Positions 17,157 to 26,069 are shown, counted from the stretch's first letter. The stretch: 64,000 bases of DNA from Thermohalobaculum sp951813525 (GCA_951813525.2 CATOTJ020000002.1:1612001-1676000), one strand, 5' to 3'. Translations and numbers: made by a program. The notes: generated by a model from the letters alone, not told the origin.

Positions 17157-17644
17157 AGATGCTGATAGAGGAGTTGCAGAGCTTGGCTGCGGATCCCCGC
17201 TCCTGGGTTGTGGTGGCGTTGATGGCAGTGCTTGCCGGGATATCATTCTTCCGGCTGTGGCGCTGCCCTCACGTTGCGGGTACCTATCAGCCAACCGATG
17301 CCGAAGTAGAGACTGCGCGCAATAGCGGCTTTGGCATTGGCTGGCGATTTGCCTTCATGATGCTGGGCGGCGCCGCTGTGACCTTGATCGGCCTCTTTAT
17401 GATCGCCGGCGGTATACGTCCGACCATTGCGCTGGCACTGGTGGTTGCCGGGATCGTTGCGATTCAGACCGAGCCGTACCGGCTTCAAATCCGGGAACAG
17501 ACGCGTTTGGTCGTTGCCTCACGCGATTCTCTGCCCAGAGACTTAGACGGCGCCCGCGACCGTCTGCGCGCAAATCAGTCAGCCCTCGCGCTGACCAATT
17601 TTGTGTTGCTCGCAGGCCTGATCGTAGGGCTCATGGCCTTCTGA
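17153..17644 (+). CDS. Four-helix membrane protein of unknown function
   Basis: 163 aa with hydrophobic segments at ~19-36, 65-84, 87-104 and the extreme C-terminus (LALTNFVLLAGLIVGLMAF). A soluble loop between helices 1 and 2 contains WRCPHVAGTYQPTDAEVE. It is coupled to the DsbA-like gene by a 4-base overlap, so the two are probably co-expressed. No family recognised. Confidence 0.7.
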   Translation: MKMLIEELQSLAADPRSWVVVALMAVLAGISFFRLWRCPHVAGTYQPTDAEVETARNSGFGIGWRFAFMMLGGAAVTLIGLFMIAGGIRPTIALALVVAGIVAIQTEPYRLQIREQTRLVVASRDSLPRDLDGARDRLRANQSALALTNFVLLAGLIVGLMAF

Positions 17645-17755
17645 GCCAGCGCGCACGAAACGGTATCTCTTCTTTGGCTCTCAAATATCTCGGCGGCGGG
17701 GCCGACGGGCCGCGATCTGGGGCAGAGCCCCCAAATGCTGCGCCAGCGATACCGT

Positions 17756-18742
17756 TCATGCGGCCAGATGTTCGCGGCCATGCGGCGCGTCGAAATCCAA
17801 CTCTGGACCAATCGGGACGATCCGGTGCGGGTTTACGCTTTCATGGCTCGAATGATAATGGACCCGGATATGGTCCATGTTCACCGTGTCGGCAACGCCG
17901 GGCCATTGATACATCTCACGCGTGTGCCCCCAAAGGCTTGGATAGTCGGTCAACCGCTTGCGATTGCATTTAAAATGACCGTGATAGACCTGATCAAATC
18001 GAACAAGTGTCGGGAACAAACGCCAATCGGCTTCGGTCACGCGGTCGCCTGCGAGATACCGTTGCCGCGACAAGCGCGTCTCAAGGCCGTCCATCTCTTC
18101 GAAAAGTGCGGTGACGGCACGATCATAGGCTGATTGGGTCGTTGCGAACCCAGACTTGTAAACGCCATTGTTCAGGTTGTCATAAACGCCCTCATTCACA
18201 GCATCGATCTCGGCCCGCAGTTCCTCGGGGTAGAAGTCCGACCCGTTCCCGGTCAGCCCGTCGAACGCCGAATTGAACATCCGGATAATCTCCGAGCTTT
18301 CATTTGACACGATCCGACCGAGCGCCTTGTCCCACAGAACAGGCACGCTTGCGCGCGTAGTTGCCGCCGCGTCTGATTGCAGGTAGATCTGGTACATCGC
18401 CGACTTGCCCAGCAGAGGATCGCCGGTAGCGCCGGGATAGTCGCTACGCAACTCCCAACCCTCTCCCAACATCAGCGGATGAACGACCGAGACATCAATA
18501 TGGGCCACGAGGCCCTTCAGGGCGCGAAAGATCAGCGTGCGATGCGCCCAAGGGCAAGCGTATGAAACATAGAGGTTATAGCGCCCGCTTTCCGCGGCGA
18601 ACCCACCGTCGCCGGATGGACCGGGCGCGCCATCTGCCGTGATCCAGTTGCGAAATTGCGATGCAGTCCGCCTGAATGCTCCGTCCCCCGCATCGCCTTC
18701 ACGGCTGCGGTCAACCCATTCTCCATTTATCAGCGTCTTCAT
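17756..18742 (-). CDS. Glutathionyl-hydroquinone reductase (Xi-class GST, YqjG/ECM4 family)
   Basis: 328 aa, the usual length. The catalytic cysteine is in YVSYACPWAHRTLIFRALKG, the signature of Xi-class enzymes that strip glutathione from glutathionyl-hydroquinones. The C-terminal helical domain includes LTGNGSDFYPEELRAEIDAV and ADWRLFPTLVRFD. A good AGGAAGGG ribosome site precedes the ATG. It is cytoplasmic and probably protects against quinone adducts. Confidence 0.92.
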   Translation of the reverse strand: MKTLINGEWVDRSREGDAGDGAFRRTASQFRNWITADGAPGPSGDGGFAAESGRYNLYVSYACPWAHRTLIFRALKGLVAHIDVSVVHPLMLGEGWELRSDYPGATGDPLLGKSAMYQIYLQSDAAATTRASVPVLWDKALGRIVSNESSEIIRMFNSAFDGLTGNGSDFYPEELRAEIDAVNEGVYDNLNNGVYKSGFATTQSAYDRAVTALFEEMDGLETRLSRQRYLAGDRVTEADWRLFPTLVRFDQVYHGHFKCNRKRLTDYPSLWGHTREMYQWPGVADTVNMDHIRVHYHSSHESVNPHRIVPIGPELDFDAPHGREHLAA

Positions 18743-18878
18743 CGCAACCCTTCCTGCCTGGCAACCTGCTCCTTATTGCACACACGGCACGATCTGACAT
18801 CACCCAGCGCCAATACACCCTCTTGCACCCGGCGCCCGCGCCGCGTAGCCGGTCAGATGCCCAAAATGGGAGAACCCG

Positions 18879-19910
18879 ATGCAATCCATCCGAAATGTTC
18901 AGATCATTGGCTGCCATGCTGAAGGTGAAGTTGGCGATGTGATTACAGGCGGCGTTGCGCCGCCTCCGGGCGACACGCTTTGGGATCAATCGCGCTGGAT
19001 TGCCAACGACGACCAACTGCGCCGCTTTGTCCTTCGCGAACCGCGCGGCGGCGTTTTTCGCCATATTAATCTGTTGGTGCCGCCTAAGCATGCGGACGCG
19101 GATGCAGCATGGATCATAATGGAACCTGCCGATACGCCTCCGATGTCTGGCTCCAATTCGATCTGTGTCGCAACCGTCCTGCTGGAAACAGGTATCCTTC
19201 CAATGATTGAACCCGAGACGGTGCTGAAATTGGAAGCACCCGGCGGCCTGATCACGGCTAGCGCAACGTGCCGCAATGGCCGGGTCGAACGGGTACAGAT
19301 CACCAATCACCCCAGCTTCGCCAACAAGCTCGATGCCAATCTGGAAGTTGAGGGCATCGGTACGCTGACGGTTGATACGGCTTACGGTGGCGACAGTTTC
19401 GTGATTGCCGATGCAGAATCGCTCGGCTTTGCCTTGAGCCCTGACGAGGCCCGCGAATTGGCGGAAACAGGCGTGCGCATCACCCGCGCTGCGAACGAGC
19501 AACTCGGATTCTCTCATCCCGAAAACACCGACTGGAACCACATTTCTTTCTGCCAGATTGCCGGAGCGGTCACGCAAGAAGACGGTACCAAGAAAGGTCG
19601 CAATGCGGTCGCTATTCGCCCCGGCAAGATTGACCGCTCGCCCTGCGGGACCGGCTGTTCTGCTCGCATGGCCGTCCTGCACGCCAAGGGTCAGTTGGCT
19701 ATCGGAGAGACGTTTGTCGGGCTGTCGCTTATTTCATCGGAATTTCAGTGTTCGATCGCCAGCGAGACAATCCTGCGCGACCGCCATGCCATCGTGCCGA
19801 CGCTGTCTGGCCGGGCATGGATTACGGGGCAACGCACCGAAATGTTGGATCCAACCGATCCCTGGCCCGAAGGATATATCCTGTCCGACACTTGGCCGAA
19901 CATAAGCTGA
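18879..19910 (+). CDS. Proline racemase superfamily enzyme (hydroxyproline epimerase/dehydratase type)
   Basis: 343 aa with the two-domain proline racemase fold. The second catalytic residue is Cys in DRSPCGTGCSARMA. The first catalytic position, usually Cys in MCGHG, is Ser here (PPMSGSNSICVATV). Ser/Cys members of this superfamily are known among hydroxyproline-metabolising enzymes, so proline racemization itself is doubtful. The gene is divergent from the glutathionyl-hydroquinone reductase gene, and no hydroxyproline oxidase or deaminase is adjacent. Substrate unresolved. Confidence 0.85.
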   Translation: MQSIRNVQIIGCHAEGEVGDVITGGVAPPPGDTLWDQSRWIANDDQLRRFVLREPRGGVFRHINLLVPPKHADADAAWIIMEPADTPPMSGSNSICVATVLLETGILPMIEPETVLKLEAPGGLITASATCRNGRVERVQITNHPSFANKLDANLEVEGIGTLTVDTAYGGDSFVIADAESLGFALSPDEARELAETGVRITRAANEQLGFSHPENTDWNHISFCQIAGAVTQEDGTKKGRNAVAIRPGKIDRSPCGTGCSARMAVLHAKGQLAIGETFVGLSLISSEFQCSIASETILRDRHAIVPTLSGRAWITGQRTEMLDPTDPWPEGYILSDTWPNIS

Positions 19911-19919
19911 GCAATCTTA

Positions 19920-20240
19920 CTATCGGGACACCACTGTTGCTGAAACCGGTGCTCCCCCATCATCCGCGTCAAAGACATAAAGCGTTTGAACACCGTCTTC
20001 TGCCCGCACAAGGAACAACACCGTGCCTTCTCCGCGGCCAACGGACAGAACTTCCCCTTCCGGCAGCGTGAATTGCCCTGCTTCGACGGCCCCATGTCCC
20101 AAGCCGAAACCCAGCCGGATGACAACGGTTGCAGCAATCGCCACAATGGCCAGCATGAGAACGACCATCAACGCCATCACCAGCCGCCGCAGCCTGCGAA
20201 TGCTGGGCGCTTCCTCTTCATCTTCGGGGGCGTAGCGCAT
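19920..20240 (-). CDS. DUF6476-like single-pass membrane protein
   Basis: 106 aa beginning MRYAPEDEEEAP, with CGGAGAAACC as ribosome site. An acidic N-terminus, one transmembrane segment (ALMVVLMLAIVAIAATVVI), then a small C-terminal domain with GEVLSVGRGEGTVLF. Its start codon and that of divergent rluD share the CATG at 20238-20241. Such a protein beside rluD is common in Rhodobacterales, but its function is unknown. Confidence 0.72.
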   Translation of the reverse strand: MRYAPEDEEEAPSIRRLRRLVMALMVVLMLAIVAIAATVVIRLGFGLGHGAVEAGQFTLPEGEVLSVGRGEGTVLFLVRAEDGVQTLYVFDADDGGAPVSATVVSR

Positions 20241-21297
20241 GGTTTCTCCGGCAGACAACGGCGCCGCTTACCACGAATTCACGATCGAAAGCGAGCAAGC
20301 CGGACAGCGTCTGGACAAGGCAATAACCGTTCTGGCCGAGCGTGCGGGACTGTCGCTGTCGCGCTCCCGGATCGCCAGCCTGATCGGCGAGGGCGCGCTG
20401 ACCGGATCGGCGGGACCTGCCACGAATCTGTCTTACAAAGTCGGGTTTGGTCAGATCTTTCGCCTGAACCTGCCCGCGCCCGTAGACCCCGAACCAAAGC
20501 CGGAGGATATTCCCCTCGACATCGTCTTTGAGGACGACGACCTCCTGGTGGTGAACAAACCCGCCGGAATGGTCGTGCACCCGGCGCCAGGCGCATTAAC
20601 CGGCACCTTGGTCAACGCCTTGCTTTCGCATTGCGGTGCGACGTTGGCGGGCATCGGCGGTGAACGCCGCCCAGGGATAGTGCATCGGATCGATAAGGAT
20701 ACCTCCGGCCTTCTAGTTGTGGCGAAAACTCGGGCGGCGATGATGGGGTTGTCCACGCTCTTCGCCGCCCATGATATCGATCGGCATTATCTCGCGCTGG
20801 TCTGGGGTGCCCCCGACCGCGCACAGCCAAAACTTTCGGCCGTGCGAGGGGTTGGTTTTACGCCCGAGGGCGAGATCCGGGTCGAAACAGAGTTGGCACG
20901 GCACCCACAAGACCGCAAAAAGATCGCGGTGACCACGGCGGGCGGGCGCAATGCGATCACCTACCTGCGCACGCTTGAAAGCTTTGGGCCGCCTGAAAAG
21001 CGCTTTACCGCGCTGGTCCGATGCCGATTGGAGACGGGGCGCACCCATCAGATCCGTGTTCACGCCGCCCATATCGGCCATTCGCTGGTCGGCGATCCGG
21101 TTTATGGACGTCCTCGCGCGCTGCCGGGGTCAGTACCCGCTAGCTTGAAACAATCCCTCACTGATTCGTCAGGACAATTGCTGCACGCCGCTGAATTGGG
21201 CTTTAAACACCCGATTACCGGCAACATCCTGCAGTTTTCCGCTGAACCTCCCAAAAAAATGCACGAATTGTTAATGTATCTGCGGCGGAATACGTGA
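20239..21297 (+). CDS. rluD: RluA/RluD-family 23S rRNA pseudouridine synthase
   Basis: 352 aa. An N-terminal S4 RNA-binding domain (AGQRLDKAITVLAE) is followed by the pseudouridine synthase domain with the catalytic Asp in HRIDKDTSGLLVVAKT and the later motifs LETGRTHQIRVH and LVGDPVYG. It isomerises uridines in large-subunit rRNA. It lies 82 bases before rpoH on the same strand, an association seen in related bacteria. It has no leader of its own because the divergent start overlaps. Confidence 0.93.
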   Translation: MVSPADNGAAYHEFTIESEQAGQRLDKAITVLAERAGLSLSRSRIASLIGEGALTGSAGPATNLSYKVGFGQIFRLNLPAPVDPEPKPEDIPLDIVFEDDDLLVVNKPAGMVVHPAPGALTGTLVNALLSHCGATLAGIGGERRPGIVHRIDKDTSGLLVVAKTRAAMMGLSTLFAAHDIDRHYLALVWGAPDRAQPKLSAVRGVGFTPEGEIRVETELARHPQDRKKIAVTTAGGRNAITYLRTLESFGPPEKRFTALVRCRLETGRTHQIRVHAAHIGHSLVGDPVYGRPRALPGSVPASLKQSLTDSSGQLLHAAELGFKHPITGNILQFSAEPPKKMHELLMYLRRNT

Positions 21298-21325
21298 ACG
21301 TTGCGTTAAGTCGGGTGGACGCGGT

Positions 21326-21354
21326 CTTGCAAGGGACAGTCGGCATACCCAAGT
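21326..21354 (+). promoter_or_regulatory. Possible sigma-32 promoter for rpoH
   Basis: CTTGCAA (21326-21332) and CCCAAGT (21348-21354) are 15 bases apart, close to the heat-shock consensus CTTGAAA / CCCATNT, and sit 25-55 bases before the rpoH start. This suggests self-activation by the product. Confidence 0.45.
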
Positions 21355-21379
21355 CAAACTCAGCGTTTGGGGAGAAATC

Positions 21380-22288
21380 ATGGCCAATACGTATTCATCC
21401 CTTCCGGCCCTGTCGCCGGAACAGGGCCTCAGCCGGTACCTGACGGAGATTCGCAAGTTTCCGATGTTGGAGCCGGAGCAAGAATTTATGCTGGCAAAGG
21501 CCTGGGTTGACCATGGCGACCGCGATGCTGCGCATCAGTTGGTCACCTCTCACCTGCGCTTGGCCGCAAAGATTGCAATGGGTTATCGCGGTTATGGTCT
21601 GCCGACCGCCGAAGTCGTGTCGGAAGCGAATGTGGGTTTGATGCAGGCCGTCAAACGCTTTGACCCTGACAAGGGTTTTCGCCTCGCCACCTACGCCATG
21701 TGGTGGATCCGCGCCTCGATTCAGGAATACATCCTGCGATCCTGGTCGCTGGTGAAGCTGGGAACGACTGCGGCACAGAAAAAGCTGTTCTTCAACCTGC
21801 GCAAGGCCAAGGGCAAGATCGGCGCGTTGGAAGACGGTGATCTGCGGCCGGAACACGTCGAAAAGATCGCCACCGATCTGGGCGTCACGGAAACTGAAGT
21901 GATTTCCATGAACCGGCGCATGTCCGGCGGCGGCGACAGCTCGCTGAACGCCCCACTCAAGGGCGACGGCGAGGGTACGTCCGAATGGCAGGACTGGTTG
22001 GCCGACGATGATGCCGATCAGGCGACCGCCTATGCCGAAGAGCAGGAATTGGACGTTCGCCGCGAGTTGCTGACGGCCGCCATGGACACCCTGAACGAAC
22101 GCGAGGCCCATATCCTGACCGAGCGCCGGCTAAAGGAAGATCCGGTCACGCTGGAGGATCTGTCAAAGGTTTACGATGTGAGCCGCGAGCGGATTCGCCA
22201 GATCGAAGTGCGTGCGTTTGAGAAACTGCAAAAGCGCATGCGCGAGTTGGCCGCCGACAAAGGTATGATGAGCGGCGTCCAGGCCTGA
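21380..22288 (+). CDS. rpoH: Heat-shock sigma factor RpoH (sigma-32)
   Basis: 302 aa. Region 2 is seen in LVTSHLRLAAKIAMGYRGYG and FRLATYAMWWIRASIQEYI. The RpoH box (QKKLFFNLRKAKGKIG), which distinguishes heat-shock sigma factors from others, is intact. Region 4 ends in DVSRERIRQIEVRAFEKLQ. It directs RNA polymerase to heat-shock promoters. A ribosome site GGGGAGAAATC precedes the ATG, and a strong terminator follows the stop. Confidence 0.97.
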   Translation: MANTYSSLPALSPEQGLSRYLTEIRKFPMLEPEQEFMLAKAWVDHGDRDAAHQLVTSHLRLAAKIAMGYRGYGLPTAEVVSEANVGLMQAVKRFDPDKGFRLATYAMWWIRASIQEYILRSWSLVKLGTTAAQKKLFFNLRKAKGKIGALEDGDLRPEHVEKIATDLGVTETEVISMNRRMSGGGDSSLNAPLKGDGEGTSEWQDWLADDDADQATAYAEEQELDVRRELLTAAMDTLNEREAHILTERRLKEDPVTLEDLSKVYDVSRERIRQIEVRAFEKLQKRMRELAADKGMMSGVQA

Positions 22289-22314
22289 TCTGACCGACAT
22301 CGGAGAGAATGTTG

Positions 22315-22349
22315 CAAGCGGCGGGCACTGTCTGCCGCTTGTTGTTTTT
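22315..22349 (+). terminator. Rho-independent terminator after rpoH
   Basis: A perfect 8-bp stem CAAGCGGC (22315-22322) / GCCGCTTG (22334-22341) is followed by TTGTTTTT, starting 27 bases after the rpoH stop. Confidence 0.8.
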
Positions 22350-22373
22350 GCGGGCGCCTGACATTCTGGCCAA

Positions 22374-23555
22374 ATGGTTTGGCCTGCAAACACCTCGGAA
22401 AACGACGAAGCGGAACGTGCGGCTGGCATTCATGTCACCGAGGATTTCGAACGGTTCGAACAGCGCAATGACATTTTCTCGCGCGCTTTTTGGGACCCGA
22501 ACGTCCGCTCGAAACAAACAGATGCCTTCTTTGCCAGTTATCGAATGGAGGCAGCGCCGCGCCGCGGCGCCGGTTTTACCCAACGCGATTTCGCACTTAG
22601 AAACGCGGCCTGGCTAATTTCGGACATCTTCTCGGATCGCAGCGTAGCAGATGGCAAGCGCGAAGGCTTCCAAGCTCCGATTGCCCAGGACACCCCCGTC
22701 GCGCCGGAACAGGTGGAAACCCGGACGCCGATAGAAGAAGCTGCTCAGATCAAGAAAATTGCGCGCTTTTTCGGGACCGATCTCGTCGGCATCACGGCCT
22801 TTGACGAACGTTGGCAATATGCCAGCCGGGTGGATGTGCGCGATTTTTCGGCCGCGTCCAATGATCTGCCCGCGGGAATTCAGTCAGTCATCGTCATGGG
22901 TCACCAAATGGACGAGGGATTGACCGCCACCTATCCCTCGGCCCTTGCCGGTGCCGCGACGGGGCGGGAATATTCGCATGAAGCTGCGATCGCCACCCAA
23001 CTGGCGGCCTACATTCGAAATCTCGGCTTCGAAGCTGTCGCCTCGATGAATGACACGGGGCTCGTGATCCCTTACGCGATCCAGGCGGGCTTGGGTGAGT
23101 ACGCGCGCAACCAATTGGTTATCACGCCTGAATACGGCCCGCGATTGCGGTTCTCGAAAGTCTACACGTCATTGCCACTCGCCCATGACACGCCCCGTCC
23201 GCGCGGCGTCAAGGCCGTTTGCGACATCTGCAACCGCTGCGCCGATGCGTGCCCGGTCAAGGCGCTCCCAAAAGGACCTCCCGAAACGCGTGACGACCAA
23301 TCTTCGCTCAAGGGCGTGGTCAAATGGACCTCGGACGCCAAAGCCTGTTTCGGTTATTGGGCAAAACTGGCCTCGGACTGTGCAATCTGCATGCGCGTCT
23401 GCCCGTTTAACCGCGATTACTCCAAGTGGTCGAACCGGCTCTGGCTTAAGCTGGCGTTATCGCCCTTGCGCCGCGCGGCACTCTGGCTGGATGACAGATC
23501 AGGCCGGGCGAAGCGATCAAAGCCCGCAGACTGGTGGTCTAATACAGGCGCTTGA
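22374..23555 (+). CDS. Reductive-dehalogenase-like protein with two 4Fe-4S clusters (long form)
   Basis: 393 aa. Two ferredoxin clusters are seen: Cys283, 286, 289, 293 (CDICNRCADACP) and Cys325, 336, 339, 343 (CAICMRVCPF). Before them come AGLGEYARNQLVITPEYGPR and, between them, KWTSDAKACFGYW, all typical of the RdhA catalytic core. There is no twin-arginine leader, so it is predicted cytoplasmic. It lacks the C-terminal FMN/2Fe-2S reductase of the NpRdhA type, so electrons must come from a separate donor. Paralogous to the 2871-3866 product but longer at the N-terminus. Aerobic marine alphaproteobacteria do carry such RdhA-like proteins; substrate unknown. The start is uncertain because it lies close behind the rpoH terminator. 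Confidence 0.78.
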   Translation: MVWPANTSENDEAERAAGIHVTEDFERFEQRNDIFSRAFWDPNVRSKQTDAFFASYRMEAAPRRGAGFTQRDFALRNAAWLISDIFSDRSVADGKREGFQAPIAQDTPVAPEQVETRTPIEEAAQIKKIARFFGTDLVGITAFDERWQYASRVDVRDFSAASNDLPAGIQSVIVMGHQMDEGLTATYPSALAGAATGREYSHEAAIATQLAAYIRNLGFEAVASMNDTGLVIPYAIQAGLGEYARNQLVITPEYGPRLRFSKVYTSLPLAHDTPRPRGVKAVCDICNRCADACPVKALPKGPPETRDDQSSLKGVVKWTSDAKACFGYWAKLASDCAICMRVCPFNRDYSKWSNRLWLKLALSPLRRAALWLDDRSGRAKRSKPADWWSNTGA

Positions 23556-23686
23556 CCTCTTTGCGTCAGGACTAATTTCTCCCCAACGGCATTGCTCATT
23601 TGCGACATATCCGTGGTCGCAGGCAGGCAAGACCGTCACTGCTCGCTGCCATCACCGTTTGCGAGATGTGCCGGAGCGAGAACGCC

Positions 23687-24685
23687 ATGGAAAACCGTCC
23701 CGATCCAGACCCGATGAGCCGAGAGTGGAACTACCACCCCGAACTGCCATTGGCCGACCGCTCCCTCTTCCGATGGCCACCTGATCCCAAATTCCTTGGC
23801 CGATGGATGCTTCGAAATTGGTTGATGCTCAGCGAACGTGTTCTGATGGTGCTTTTGGCCGTTATTTGCTGGTGGGCGCTTTATCCATCGTTGGAATCCG
23901 CCAAAACGTTCGCATTCGGTTGGGTCGCGCAGATCTGGTTGGTCAATCTCGCGCTGATGATATCTGTGGCGGGCGGGTTGCACTGGTATTTCTACATACG
24001 CCGTGGGCAGGGGAATGTGCTAAAATTTGACCGGCGAAAACAGGCGCGAGGCAACCGCCTCTGGAACTTCTCCAACCAGGTCCACGACAATATGTTCTGG
24101 TCTCTGGCAAGTGGTGTTTTTCAATTAACCGCCATTCAGGTGCTCGTCATGTGGCTGATGGCGAACGGCTATTCGCCAACGGTCACCCTTTCTTCGCACC
24201 CCGTAACATTTATCGCAGGTTTTATTCTGCTGCCGATCTGGTCCGCGTTCCACTTTTACTGGGTCCATCGATTGTTGCATGTACCGGTTCTTTACCGCCG
24301 CGTTCACTCGCTGCATCACCGGAACGTCAATGTTGGTCCGTGGTCAGGCCTGTCGATGCATCCGGTCGAGCACCTGCTTTATCTCTCTTCGCTTCTCATT
24401 CACCTGATCGTGCCCAGCCATCCGATCCATTTCTATTTTCATGTGATCTACCTGGGCCCAGGGGCCGCCATGACGCACACCGGATACGAGGATCTGCTGA
24501 TCCGCGATAAACGCCGGTTGGCACTTGGGACATTCTATCACCAACTCCATCACCGTTACTACGAATGCAACTATGGGAACCAGGAAATGCCCTGGGACCG
24601 ATGGTTCGGCACCTTCCATGATGGCAGCGAGGAAGGAACAGCGACAACGCGGGCGCGCAAGAAGCGTATGCATGCGCAGCCGTGA
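23687..24685 (+). CDS. Sterol desaturase/fatty-acid hydroxylase superfamily protein
   Basis: 332 aa from the ATG at 23687, with GGAG upstream; the open frame extends to 23600 without support. Several membrane helices surround the di-iron histidine boxes: HRLLH, HSLHHRN and, near the C-terminus, HQLHHRYYECN. These ligate the two irons that hydroxylate or desaturate lipids in the membrane. Substrate (hopanoid, carotenoid, ornithine lipid or other) cannot be read from the sequence. It is convergent with the next gene. Confidence 0.85.
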   Translation: MENRPDPDPMSREWNYHPELPLADRSLFRWPPDPKFLGRWMLRNWLMLSERVLMVLLAVICWWALYPSLESAKTFAFGWVAQIWLVNLALMISVAGGLHWYFYIRRGQGNVLKFDRRKQARGNRLWNFSNQVHDNMFWSLASGVFQLTAIQVLVMWLMANGYSPTVTLSSHPVTFIAGFILLPIWSAFHFYWVHRLLHVPVLYRRVHSLHHRNVNVGPWSGLSMHPVEHLLYLSSLLIHLIVPSHPIHFYFHVIYLGPGAAMTHTGYEDLLIRDKRRLALGTFYHQLHHRYYECNYGNQEMPWDRWFGTFHDGSEEGTATTRARKKRMHAQP

Positions 24686-24711
24686 CGCTTACGCAATAGT
24701 CGGAGTTCAGG

Positions 24712-25311
24712 TCAGTGCCGCGTAATCCTCTCGATATGCAGACCCAAGGGGGTCTCTTCCCCATGCAAGATCAGCGTTTGCCCAGGCGCCAGTCCGGCCT
24801 GAACGTTTAGAGGTATCCCGCAAATCAGTCCTCGCCCCTTCGCACCCTCGACAAAGGCGCCCTTCGCCCTGCCCCGACCAGCTGAACAAAACTCGCCTTG
24901 CGAAACGACTGTGACCTCTTCGGCGACCGGCATGGAACCGATTGCGGCTCGCACAACAGACGGAACAACATGAACGGCCACCGATTGAGATAGCAAGCCA
25001 GCGATGATCCCGGCGGCAACGGCGGCGGCAGCCAATCGCTCGAACCGCTCCCAACCGGTGGCCCCGTCGTCCAGCCCCGCGCTGGCGCCCAGTATGACGG
25101 CTGAAAAGGCCGAAAGCAGACCAATCGCCAACTGCCACAGGACAACCGTGTCCAGATGTGCATGGCTAGGCAGGAAGCCGCCGGCCGCGACGCCAAAATA
25201 ACCAAGGGCCAGCACCACACCGGCGGGCGCCAAAACCGCGACACCACCGGTCAACCAGGTTTCAGGTTCCGGCGCGGAAAACAGCGGGCGATGATTTTTC
25301 CAACGATTCAA
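24712..25311 (-). CDS. Membrane protein of unknown function
   Basis: 199 aa with a probable TTG start. Four hydrophobic segments (~residues 20-40, 55-76, 90-115) are followed by a soluble C-terminal half with GEFCSAGRGRAKGAFVEG and GLAPGQTLILHGEETPLG, which looks like a small beta-domain. No family recognised. It is divergent from the P-loop gene at 25418, and the intergenic region holds an 11-bp direct repeat. Confidence 0.62.
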   Translation of the reverse strand: MNRWKNHRPLFSAPEPETWLTGGVAVLAPAGVVLALGYFGVAAGGFLPSHAHLDTVVLWQLAIGLLSAFSAVILGASAGLDDGATGWERFERLAAAAVAAGIIAGLLSQSVAVHVVPSVVRAAIGSMPVAEEVTVVSQGEFCSAGRGRAKGAFVEGAKGRGLICGIPLNVQAGLAPGQTLILHGEETPLGLHIERITRH

Positions 25312-25351
25312 GCCGAAGCAATGTTGCTAAACATGCTTAGAGTATAGGTGT

Positions 25352-25392
25352 GAAGGTTTAACGTGTGAAGTAACGCCGGTCGAAGGGTTAAC
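25352..25392. repeat. 11-bp direct repeat in a divergent promoter region
   Basis: GAAGGTTTAAC (25352-25362) and GAAGGGTTAAC (25382-25392) differ at one base and are exactly 30 bp apart, about three helical turns. They lie between two divergent genes and could be a regulator-binding pair. Confidence 0.4.
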
Positions 25393-25417
25393 AGATAGAG
25401 TTCAGTCGACGAAAATC

Positions 25418-25987
25418 ATGACACCTATACCGCTAACAACCGCCATCGTTGTCTCGGGCTTGCCAGCAAGCGGTAAGTCGAAAATCGCCCGGGCACTCGC
25501 TGCCCGGCTTTCGTTCGATCTATTTGACAAGGACGACTTCCTTGAAAGCCTGTTCGATAAAAATCTGGTGGCTACATTGGAGGATCGCCGTCGCCTCAGC
25601 CGGATGAGCGACGTCCGATTTCAATCAGCGGCGAGCTTATCCGACGCGGCAATCTTGGTTTCCCACTGGCGATCAATGGCGGCAGGCGCCGGCAGCGGGA
25701 CGCCGCTTGATTGGGTAGCGGAACATTTCTCCAACGTTATCGAGCTCTATTGTAATTGCGATCCAACCGTCGCGACCGCCAGATTTCTGTCCAGGCAACG
25801 GCATCCTGGACATCTCGATAGCCACCAAGACCCGGCAGAATGGCAAGCCCAGATGATTAAACTGGCGTCCGCGTTGCCGTTAAACTGCGGTTCGATCATA
25901 GAGATCCGTACCGATCAATCAATCGACGCGGAAGCGGTGGCAGACGCCGTTAGTGTTCATTTGGAAAAGAACGCGGCCGCCCCTTGA
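25418..25987 (+). CDS. Small P-loop NTPase/kinase-like protein
   Basis: 189 aa. A Walker A motif GLPASGKSK is at residues ~14-22, followed by FDKDDFLESLF, which resembles the substrate-binding strand of adenylylsulfate/zeta-type kinases. The remainder is helical. It is probably a cytoplasmic small-molecule kinase; the substrate is not identifiable. A zeta-toxin relationship is possible but no antitoxin gene is adjacent. Confidence 0.65.
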   Translation: MTPIPLTTAIVVSGLPASGKSKIARALAARLSFDLFDKDDFLESLFDKNLVATLEDRRRLSRMSDVRFQSAASLSDAAILVSHWRSMAAGAGSGTPLDWVAEHFSNVIELYCNCDPTVATARFLSRQRHPGHLDSHQDPAEWQAQMIKLASALPLNCGSIIEIRTDQSIDAEAVADAVSVHLEKNAAAP

Positions 25988-26069
25988 GACCGGTCGGAGA
26001 GTTTGGGTTCACGCCTACCTGATCATTGCGACTGCCACTTGTCGGCGCCGCAGAGCAAAGCCAAACCGG

